From the NCBI GenBank assembly GCA_041178545.1, contig JBEGVB010000130.1, positions 1 to 13,015 of the forward strand: a DNA stretch of 13,015 bases, given 5' to 3'. Position numbers and translations under genes: made by a program. A model generated the notes under the pieces. It worked only from the letters and a program-made list of their open reading frames with translations. It was not told the DNA's origin and did not search any database. Source of the DNA: JBEATZ01 sp041178545. GTDB lineage: Bacteria > Planctomycetota > UBA1135 > UBA2386. Shown in pieces: positions 1 to 6,009 of the stretch (position 1 is the first letter of the stretch; every line of letters starts with the position of its first letter).

Positions 1-153
1 GGCGCTGTGCGCGACCCGCACCAACTGCGCCTCAACTCCTACCGCGTCCTGCTCACCCGGGGCCGCGAAGCCTCGGTCGTGTTCGTTCCGCCGTCATCCC
101 TCCTCGACGAGACCTTTGCCCACCTGCGGGCCTCCGGGTTCCGCGAACTCTGA
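1..153 (+). CDS. DUF2075-type DNA/RNA helicase, C-terminal fragment
   Basis: Open reading frame entering from the left edge and ending at TGA 151-153; 50 residues remain. The fragment contains the motif NSYRVLLTRGREASVVFVPP, followed by LDETFAHLRASGFREL. This matches the last helicase motif of the DUF2075 (schlafen group 3-like) superfamily 1 helicases, in which an N-[ST/A]-YRVLLTRGR segment carries the arginine that contacts nucleotide, followed by a short tail. The family normally exceeds 400 residues, so most of the gene lies outside the window. Some DUF2075 proteins are fused to, or sit beside, nucleases or defence genes, but nothing visible here supports that role. The family call rests on this short motif only. 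Confidence 0.7.
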   Translation, partial: GAVRDPHQLRLNSYRVLLTRGREASVVFVPPSSLLDETFAHLRASGFREL

Positions 154-179
154 GAATCGCGGCTGCGGGGCACCTTGCG

Positions 180-202
180 GGTTGCGCCTCCGTGTCGCAA
201 CC
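180..202 (+). terminator. Hairpin between helicase fragment and secreted protein
   Basis: GGTTGCG (180-186) and CGCAACC (196-202) are exact inverted complements, giving a 7-bp stem with a 9-base loop. It lies 26 bases after the helicase stop and 29 bases before the next start codon. It could be a terminator for the upstream gene or a 5' leader hairpin. There is no U-tract, so the call is weak. Confidence 0.3.
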
Positions 203-231
203 TCTGGCACCCCACCCGACGGAGATCCCAC

Positions 232-1338
232 ATGCGCGCAATCCCCCTGTTCCTCGCCCTCTGTGCCGCGGCCCCCGTGGCACTCGCCCAGGCCAACTGC
301 AGCGCGGGCGCAAGCCCTGTCCTGACCCTGGCGACCCAGTCGCCCTTCGGCGGCAACAGCCTGTACGGCCACCCCAACTTCCCGAGCCCGGCAAGCCCGA
401 CCTACCCGGGTTTCAGCTTCCTGTTCGACCTCAACCCCAGCACCGCGATCACCATCTCGCGCGTGGACCTGCGGTTGTTCGATGATGGTGGCGTCGTCGA
501 CCTCGGCAACGGCACGACCGTGAACATGCCCAACCAGGTGGGCGCGACCACCACGGTCACGTGGTACGTGCAGCCCGGCGTCACGTGGGTGGGCAGCGAG
601 ACCAACCAGGCAGCATGGTTGCCCTACGGCACCGGCACGCTGACGGTGGGCCTCAACAGCGCGGACTCGCCGATCGTCTTCAGCACCCCGCTGAGCTTTC
701 CGCCCGGACTCTGGGCCTGCGCCCTCGTGGTGAACATGCCCACGACCGGTCCCGCACCGGGCCCGCTGCACCCGATGATCGACCCCAACACGGGCGGTGT
801 GGTGCCTTCCTATTCCAACTCCGCAATGACCTGGACCAACGTCCAGTTCCAGCGCGAGTCGTGGACCGCCTCGCTTGCGCCGCCACTGCACAAGCAGAAC
901 CTCGAGATCCACTACTCGACGCAGACGGGCTACGCCAACTGGACGAGCTTTGGCACGGGATGCGTCGCGCCAGGGGCTCCGTTGCTGGCACTCACGTCGC
1001 GCCCGATCCTCGGCACGACCATCACGTTCCGTACCACCGGCATCGCCCCGAGCACGCCCTTCGTGTTCTGGTTGTTCGGCTTCGCCCCGAACGCGACCGG
1101 CTCGTCGCTCGCGGGCTTCGGCCTGCCTGGTTGCACCCTCTACCTGCAGCTTGGCCCCGGCCTCGTGACCAACGTCTCCAACGTGACCTTCGGGCTCTCG
1201 ACGATCTCGCTCGCGCTCCCCAACACGCCTTCGCTCAGCGGCGTGGTGCTGTACAGCCAGTCGGCCCCGGCGACGCCGGGTCTGCCCGCTGGCTTCGTGG
1301 TGAGCAATGCCGTGTGCGTGGCCGTCGGCCAGGTCTGA
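232..1338 (+). CDS. Secreted protein with planctomycete-type Gly/Cys C-terminal domain
   Basis: A 368-residue exported protein of unknown function. The start at ATG 232 is chosen because it opens a clean signal peptide (MRAIPLFLALCAAAPVALA, AxA-type cleavage after residue 19) and has GGAGA at 221-225 upstream; the in-frame start at 175 would place a charged stretch ahead of it. Residues 20-240 look beta-rich and low in charge. From about residue 240 a second domain begins with GTGC (Cys244) and APGAPLLAL, continues through GLPGCTLYL (Cys301), and ends with NAVCVAVG (Cys362). The spaced cysteines suggest disulphides outside the cytoplasm. I recognise this C-terminal layout from large families of secreted proteins in marine planctomycetes, where it is attached to varied N-terminal parts; that is from memory, not a search. 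No catalytic motif is visible, so an envelope or extracellular structural or binding role is only a guess. Confidence 0.8.
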   Translation: MRAIPLFLALCAAAPVALAQANCSAGASPVLTLATQSPFGGNSLYGHPNFPSPASPTYPGFSFLFDLNPSTAITISRVDLRLFDDGGVVDLGNGTTVNMPNQVGATTTVTWYVQPGVTWVGSETNQAAWLPYGTGTLTVGLNSADSPIVFSTPLSFPPGLWACALVVNMPTTGPAPGPLHPMIDPNTGGVVPSYSNSAMTWTNVQFQRESWTASLAPPLHKQNLEIHYSTQTGYANWTSFGTGCVAPGAPLLALTSRPILGTTITFRTTGIAPSTPFVFWLFGFAPNATGSSLAGFGLPGCTLYLQLGPGLVTNVSNVTFGLSTISLALPNTPSLSGVVLYSQSAPATPGLPAGFVVSNAVCVAVGQV

Positions 1339-1357
1339 GCCCCAGCGGGCTCAGGCC
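1332..1357. terminator. Bidirectional terminator hairpin containing both stop codons
   Basis: CTGAGCCC (1335-1342), loop CAGC, GGGCTCAG (1347-1354) form a perfect 8-bp stem that extends to 11 bp through one T-G pair and two further G-C pairs. The TGA of the plus-strand secreted gene (1336-1338) lies in the left arm and the complement of the minus-strand stop (1351-1353) in the right arm. A symmetric GC hairpin between convergent genes is what a two-way terminator would look like; there is no clear U-tract. Confidence 0.6.
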
Positions 1358-1485
1358 ATGGAGAGCCAGCCGACGAGCAGCGTGAGCATCGCGCTCATGG
1401 CGTAGACGAAGCCGATGGCAAACAGCTCGCGCCGCAGGGACTCCTGCGGGCGCGTTGGCCCGTCAAGGTCTGGCCGGCCTGTCAT
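1351..1485 (-). CDS. 44-residue single-helix membrane protein
   Basis: A short gene in the same direction as the large membrane protein at 1482-2945. Its ATG (1485-1483) overlaps the TGA of that gene (1484-1482) in an ATGA arrangement, the usual sign of translational coupling, and this is the main support for it being real. The first 20 residues are polar and charged (MTGRPDLDGPTRPQESLRRE); residues 21-42 (LFAIGFVYAMSAMLTLLVGWLS minus the ends) form one hydrophobic helix. It may be an accessory subunit of the upstream membrane protein. No family is recognised. Confidence 0.6.
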   Translation of the reverse strand: MTGRPDLDGPTRPQESLRRELFAIGFVYAMSAMLTLLVGWLSMA

Positions 1486-2945
1486 GCGCGCGCCCTCAGT
1501 TGCAGCACTGCGGTCGCTGGCAACTGCAGTGCGAAGATCCAGCGGACGGCAGGCGGCAAGGCGAGTACCCAAGCGCATGCGAAGCCCAGCAGCACCAGCG
1601 CGCCGAGGAGCAGGGATCCCATCTCCGTGGGTGCCGCGCCCTCGGTGGGTTGCGTGAAGGGCACGTGCTGCAGGGCGCGTGCCTGGAAGCGTGCGAGCAC
1701 GGCTGCCGTGCCGAGGCTGGTGAGGGACAGTGGCAGCGCGAACCACGGGTCCACACCACCGACCAGCATGGCGGCGAGCGCCAGTGCGTGCAGTGGCAGC
1801 AGCACGCGCACACACAGCGCGATGTGCGCCGCCTGCCGTGCGCGTGCGAGCGTCGTGTCGGGACCCTGCGCGAACACCCATGCCGCCTCGGGCTGCTCGC
1901 CCCGCGGCAGCAACGCCACGAGGAACGGCAGGTAGACGGCAGGGAACTGCAGCGCCACCGCGAGGAATAGCTCCCGCTCGGCATCCGTGGCCCCGCGCAG
2001 CCCGAGCAGCACCATGGCCGCGGGCACACCGAAGAGCGGCAGTGCACGGCTGCGGAAGCCCGGGTTGCGCCACAGCATCACCCCCGTGAAGTTCGCAAGC
2101 CCGCGCGTCACCGGGTCGGCGGCGAGCAGTGCCTCGAGCCGGTCGGCAAGGCCCTTGCTGCTGCGACGTCGGCCCCGGGCAGACTCCGCGTCGCCGACGA
2201 GGCGCAACAACAGCAACAACGCCATTCCGGTGGCCGCGAGCAAGACGACTGCGTCGAGGTTGGCGGCAGGCGCGACCACGGCACGGGCTGCCCAGAGCAT
2301 CGGCAGGTTCTCGACCACCCAGGCAGGGAATGGCATGGCACCGATGCCCTCGTCGAGGTGCCGGATGCCGAGTGCGAATGCCATCAGGCCCACACCGAGT
2401 GCGAGCGCACGCAAGGTGCCGGACAGCAGTGCGGCGGCATCGGGTCCGCGCAGTCGGGCCGCGACCTGCACCACCACGGTGAAGGCCGCACCGGCGAGGG
2501 CTGAGCAGGCGCACGCGGCCACGAGGTGCCGGGCCACGGCCCACGCGTCGCCGGTCAGCATGGCCAGCAGGATCCCGGGTGGCAGTGCCATCCCCACGGT
2601 GCAGAGGACGAGGCGGAAGGAGCCGTGCAGGCAGCGCGCGGCCACGCGCTGCCATGCTGCAACCGGACTCGTGTGCAGCAGCACCGCATCGGCACGCGCA
2701 CGCGCCGTGGTCGCGGTCTCGCCCAGTCCCGCCACCGAGTCGAGCAGGGTGGAGAAGCAGAGTGCCGCCGCGGCGAACGCGGTGGGCGGGGTCTCGGGGA
2801 ACAGCAGTGCAGCGAGGACCAGCGCGAGGAACGACTGGGTGAAGATCGTCGTCGTGAGCGTGCTGCCGGGGCTGCGCGACCTGCGGCTCTCGCCGAAGAA
2901 GTCGAGCACCAGCCATGCGCCCACGAGGCTCCGCACCGCGTTCAT
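1482..2945 (-). CDS. Polytopic membrane protein, about 12 helices, ABC-2 permease-like
   Basis: A 487-residue integral membrane protein. Hydrophobic segments lie near residues 33-50, 56-75, 112-131, 137-163, 176-195, 230-250, 302-318, 325-347, 374-395, 400-419, 443-463 and 467-483. A soluble, charged stretch at about 251-300 (RGRRRSSKGLADRLEAL) divides it into two halves. The general look, with amphipathic N-terminus, two membrane halves and a segment like AAWVFAQGPDTTLARAR after helix 8, recalls permease subunits of ABC-2-type exporters, but no signature motif fixes this and no ABC ATPase gene is in the window. The start MNAVRSLVGAW is preceded by AAGGAA about 10 bases upstream; an in-frame ATG at 3005 would add 20 residues and overlap the divergent promoter. 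It is coupled to the small membrane gene downstream. Substrate unknown. Confidence 0.75.
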   Translation of the reverse strand: MNAVRSLVGAWLVLDFFGESRRSRSPGSTLTTTIFTQSFLALVLAALLFPETPPTAFAAAALCFSTLLDSVAGLGETATTARARADAVLLHTSPVAAWQRVAARCLHGSFRLVLCTVGMALPPGILLAMLTGDAWAVARHLVAACACSALAGAAFTVVVQVAARLRGPDAAALLSGTLRALALGVGLMAFALGIRHLDEGIGAMPFPAWVVENLPMLWAARAVVAPAANLDAVVLLAATGMALLLLLRLVGDAESARGRRRSSKGLADRLEALLAADPVTRGLANFTGVMLWRNPGFRSRALPLFGVPAAMVLLGLRGATDAERELFLAVALQFPAVYLPFLVALLPRGEQPEAAWVFAQGPDTTLARARQAAHIALCVRVLLPLHALALAAMLVGGVDPWFALPLSLTSLGTAAVLARFQARALQHVPFTQPTEGAAPTEMGSLLLGALVLLGFACAWVLALPPAVRWIFALQLPATAVLQLRARA

Positions 2946-2967
2946 GGCCTGCCCGGTTCCTTGGTTG

Positions 2968-2996
2968 CTGTCATGCCGCGCCACGAACCATATCCT
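2968..2996 (+). promoter_or_regulatory. Possible sigma-70-type promoter for the glycosyltransferase-like gene
   Basis: CTGTCA (2968-2973), a 17-base spacer, and TATCCT (2991-2996); each hexamer matches 4 of 6 bases of the sigma-70 consensus. Transcription would start near 3003-3006, leaving a leader of roughly 20 bases before ATG 3027, which agrees with that start and excludes the in-frame ATG at 2973. It lies in the 81-base gap between divergent genes. This is a by-eye match in GC-rich DNA. Confidence 0.3.
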
Positions 2997-3026
2997 GTGG
3001 CCCATGGCGCCGCGCAGGCGCGACCC

Positions 3027-3764
3027 ATGGAAGCCATCCTCGTCACGCAGCGCGGCTCCGGCACGGAGCACTGGAGCAGGCAACTGGGCGCCGGGTTGGC
3101 GCTCGCGCTGCGTGACGCAGGCCACCGCGTTCGGTGGTTGCGCGCCACGGATCGCGGCGAGCGACCCGCAGCCCCACCCGAGGGCGTGGAGTGCATCGAC
3201 GTCGGTGGGGCCGGTGGGGCGTTCCGTCGCGTCCACGCCCGCGTGACCGACGTCGCACTCGACACAGCACTCACCCGCGCCCTCCGCGGCCGTCCGGCAG
3301 GCACCGTGGTCCACGTCGGTTACGGGTCCGCGGGCTCGGTCAACACGCTCTGGATCGCGACGCGCATGGGCGCCCGTTGTGCCGTCGTCGCACGCGCTGC
3401 CGAGGTGCTCTGCCACCGCGCCACGCTCGTCGACGAGCAGCAGCGTGCCTGCTCTGCATGGGAGGACGTTGCGCGCTGCACGGCATGCTGCCTCGCCCCG
3501 GGCCCGCTCGGCAGGATCGAGGCGGTCGTGGCCCGCCGGGCCCTCTGCCTCGGGGGACTGTCGCCGTGGCCCAACCCGGACGCGTTCCGCAACCGCCTCG
3601 AACTCACGGTCGGCAACCTGCAACTTGCCGAACGTGTCCTGGTGCCTGCTGCCGCGGATGCCGTGGCACTCGGGGCCGCCGGGATCCCCGACCGCGTGGT
3701 CCGCGTGCTAGGGGTGCTCGGTCCCGGAGCGGGACTGGCAGTGTGCAACGCTCTGTTCGCCTGA
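3027..3764 (+). CDS. Glycosyltransferase-like protein, N-terminal half only
   Basis: A 245-residue protein resembling the acceptor-side (N-terminal) Rossmann half of GT-B glycosyltransferases of the GT4 kind. Supporting segments are a first strand and loop ILVTQRGSGTEHW (4-16) followed by the helix LGAGLALALRDAGHRV (20-35); a cysteine cluster CHRATLVDEQQRACSAWEDV with Cys129, 142, 151, 154 and 155, like the C-x12-C-x8-CxxC element of some GT4 enzymes that act on polysaccharides; and ELTVGNLQLAERVLVPAAA (192-210) with AAGIPDRVVRVLGV (217-230), corresponding to the end of the first half. Full-length GT4 enzymes are about 350-420 residues and carry an ExFGxxxxE donor site; here the frame stops shortly after the first half, and only 78-108 bases separate it from the next gene. 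It may be inactive, act with a partner, or be a degraded gene. Start 3027 is preferred over 2973 on promoter position. Confidence 0.6.
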   Translation: MEAILVTQRGSGTEHWSRQLGAGLALALRDAGHRVRWLRATDRGERPAAPPEGVECIDVGGAGGAFRRVHARVTDVALDTALTRALRGRPAGTVVHVGYGSAGSVNTLWIATRMGARCAVVARAAEVLCHRATLVDEQQRACSAWEDVARCTACCLAPGPLGRIEAVVARRALCLGGLSPWPNPDAFRNRLELTVGNLQLAERVLVPAAADAVALGAAGIPDRVVRVLGVLGPGAGLAVCNALFA

Positions 3765-3872
3765 AGCGCCCATGGCAGTGGCTGCTGGCCCGGTCCAGCG
3801 CGGTTCGTCAACGTTGCTGTATGTCGGGCCCGTAGGTGGTCGATGGACTGGGCTATGCTCCGCGCCCTGGAG

Positions 3873-5996
3873 ATGGTCCCCATCCTGCGCAAACTCGCGA
3901 CGCCAGCGGCGCTAGCGGCACTTGTCCTGGTGCCCCAGCGCCTGCCGGGTCAGGGTTGCGACCGTCCGGTGCCCCCGGGTGGCGTGTTCGGGATGCGCGT
4001 CGAGCCCACCAGCACGGTCACCTACTCCGACGGCTACGCCACGCATGCCAACCTGCTGCTGCCCGATGCCGGGGTGCCAGGCTGCCGCTGGCCGCTCGTC
4101 ATCTTCGTGCACCAGCTCGGCGGCTCGCGGGTGGCGGAACTGGCCCTGCAGCAGCAGATCGTCGCCGAGGGTCATGCGGTCTGGACCTACGACGTGCGGG
4201 GCCAGGGCAGTGGCATCCTGCTCAACCCGAGCCACCCGAACCGTGGCACCTCCCTCTGGGGGGCCGTCGAGTTCGCAGACCTGGCAGAACAGGTCCAGCA
4301 CGTTGCCGCGAACCAGGCTGCACTGGTCGACCCGTCGCGGCTTGCCGTGGTGGGAATCAGCCAGGGTGCGGCACACGCGTGGCGTGCGGCTGCATGGTCT
4401 GGCCAGTCGCTGTCCGTGCCCGGTCGTGCCGTGAGTGCGTTCCCGCCGGTCCGCTGCGTGGTTGCCGCAGACTACGTGGCGGAGTCCACCGAGGACTGGG
4501 TCCGCAACGGCATCCAGTTCAGCTCTTGGTTCGTCAACGTCATCGCTGACGACGCCGTGCCTGCGTGGAACCTCGACCCTGACTTCCGCACGGCAGCTGC
4601 CCAGCGGTTCCGTGCCCAGGACCCGCAGGGTCTGCTGCAGCTCTGGCAGCAGGAGGACCGTCCGGTCCTGCAACGACTGCTGCAGAGCACGGTGCCGGTC
4701 CTCTTCTCGCACGCGTACCACGACTTCATCGACGGTCCGATGCCCGCGCTCGAGGTGCTCGAACGCATGCCTCAGGGCGTGGGCCATCGCTCGCTGCTCT
4801 CCACGGTCGGCCATGACACGCCACGCAATGAGCACGAGGTGAGGTACCGCGACCGAGAGGTCGTGGTGTGGCTGCAGCAGCACCTCTGGGGCGAACAGCC
4901 CTCGGTTGCCCGTTCGCGCCACAGCCTCGCGCTCCTGCCGGTTCAGGGTTCGGTGCGCGACGACCAGTTCTCCCTCTGGGGACGACTGGAGACCGACTCG
5001 GTCCGTCCGTTGCAGCAGGTGCAGCCGGTTCGCCTGCACCTCCAGCCCGACGGCATGCTCCACCCGTCGCAACCCGTGTCCACGTTCGACACGGTCCGGC
5101 AGGTGGTGCTCGAGCCCACCTACGACGCAGCGAACTACCTGACCCACATCTCCCAGCGCGAGGTCGGCACGGTGCTGGCCCACATCCCCTTGTCCGAACT
5201 CGTGTTCGAGACCGCGCCGCTGCAACGCGCACGCATGCTCGCTGCAGCGCCCCAACTCGACCTCGTGGTGACACCCAGCCATCCTGTCTGGGCAATCGCT
5301 GCGCTGCTCACCGTCGAGGCGCCCGGCGAGCCGGAGACCATGATTGCCTCCATGGGCGTCGCCCGCTCCAACGGCGTCCCGAACGTCGCGCAACCGGTCT
5401 CGCTGCGGTTCCCGCCGGTGGCGACCCAGGTGCCAGCGGGTTCCGTCGTGCGCCTCCGTCTTCGCAACCATTGGCTCCGTGAGTACCCGATGAGTCGCAC
5501 GCTCGAGGTGGCGCCGCTGTTCCACGAGTACGACGTGGCAGTCCACTTCGGTGGCAGTGCAGGCTCCTGGCTCGAGATGCCGTGGACGGACGTCCTGCCC
5601 ACGCTGCTCACCGACGCATCGGAGATCTCCGTTGCGCGTCCGGCCCCGGTCCAGTTCACCGTGCGCAGCGACGTCGAGCTCGCGGGTGCGCCATGCGTGA
5701 TGACCATGGGAGCCCTCGGGCAGCACGAGGTGCTGCTGCAGGCCGAAGGCCTGTTGCTGCCCCAGCAGGAAGGGTTCCTGCTGCAGGCACAGGCATGGCA
5801 GCTCGAGAACGGGGCGGGCATGCCGTTCGGCTCGCTGGACCCGACTGGTGCCATGCAGGCCGTCCTCGACCTCGTGCCGCTCACGCCCCTGCCACCCGAG
5901 CTTGCCGGGCTCGAGCTCGAGTTCCGTGCCCACGTGGCTCCCACGGCCACGGCCACCGTGCGTTCCAGCGCCCCGGTGCGGATGCGGTTCCGCTGA
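3873..5996 (+). CDS. Exported CocE/NonD-type alpha/beta hydrolase
   Basis: A 707-residue serine hydrolase of the X-Pro dipeptidyl-peptidase/CocE type. An N-terminal signal peptide (MVPILRKLATPAALAALVL, then VPQRLPGQG) directs export. The hydrolase core follows: the strand WPLVIFVHQLGG, the family hallmark YDVRGQGSG (Asp107 to Gly112 region), nucleophile elbow GISQGA with Ser163, candidate acid Asp284 or Asp287 in HAYHDFIDGP, and candidate base His314 in STVGHDTPRNE. From about residue 370 a beta-rich C-terminal part resembles the jelly-roll domain of this family, for example FPPVATQVPAGSVVRLRLRN. Family members cleave esters, amides or X-Pro peptides; the substrate here cannot be read. Alternative in-frame starts are ATG 3855 and ATG 3843. 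A TATGCT hexamer at 3854-3859 could be a -10 element, which would favour 3873, but no good -35 box is visible. It is transcribed towards, and shares a hairpin with, the ThyX-family gene. Confidence 0.8.
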   Translation: MVPILRKLATPAALAALVLVPQRLPGQGCDRPVPPGGVFGMRVEPTSTVTYSDGYATHANLLLPDAGVPGCRWPLVIFVHQLGGSRVAELALQQQIVAEGHAVWTYDVRGQGSGILLNPSHPNRGTSLWGAVEFADLAEQVQHVAANQAALVDPSRLAVVGISQGAAHAWRAAAWSGQSLSVPGRAVSAFPPVRCVVAADYVAESTEDWVRNGIQFSSWFVNVIADDAVPAWNLDPDFRTAAAQRFRAQDPQGLLQLWQQEDRPVLQRLLQSTVPVLFSHAYHDFIDGPMPALEVLERMPQGVGHRSLLSTVGHDTPRNEHEVRYRDREVVVWLQQHLWGEQPSVARSRHSLALLPVQGSVRDDQFSLWGRLETDSVRPLQQVQPVRLHLQPDGMLHPSQPVSTFDTVRQVVLEPTYDAANYLTHISQREVGTVLAHIPLSELVFETAPLQRARMLAAAPQLDLVVTPSHPVWAIAALLTVEAPGEPETMIASMGVARSNGVPNVAQPVSLRFPPVATQVPAGSVVRLRLRNHWLREYPMSRTLEVAPLFHEYDVAVHFGGSAGSWLEMPWTDVLPTLLTDASEISVARPAPVQFTVRSDVELAGAPCVMTMGALGQHEVLLQAEGLLLPQQEGFLLQAQAWQLENGAGMPFGSLDPTGAMQAVLDLVPLTPLPPELAGLELEFRAHVAPTATATVRSSAPVRMRFR

Positions 5997-6009
5997 GCCT
6001 GAGGCTCAG
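5993..6009. terminator. Bidirectional terminator hairpin containing both stop codons
   Basis: CTGAGCC (5993-5999), loop TGA, GGCTCAG (6003-6009): a perfect 7-bp stem in the junction between convergent genes only 9 bases apart. The hydrolase TGA (5994-5996) lies in one arm and the complement of the ThyX-family stop (6006-6008) in the other. The stem core is the same as in the hairpin at 1335-1354. Confidence 0.55.

Noticed and set aside
1..153. Defence island beginning at the left edge
   Set aside because: Only the tail of one helicase is visible and the following genes are not defence-related.
1987..3246. Plus-strand frame of 419 codons opposite the membrane protein
   Set aside because: Ala/Ser/Arg-rich antisense product; the minus strand has clear transmembrane helices.
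3912..5933. Minus-strand open frame of 673 codons
   Set aside because: Lies antisense to the hydrolase, which has a complete catalytic triad and signal peptide; the antisense product is Gly/Arg/His-rich without any motif. Long antisense frames are expected in DNA of this GC content.
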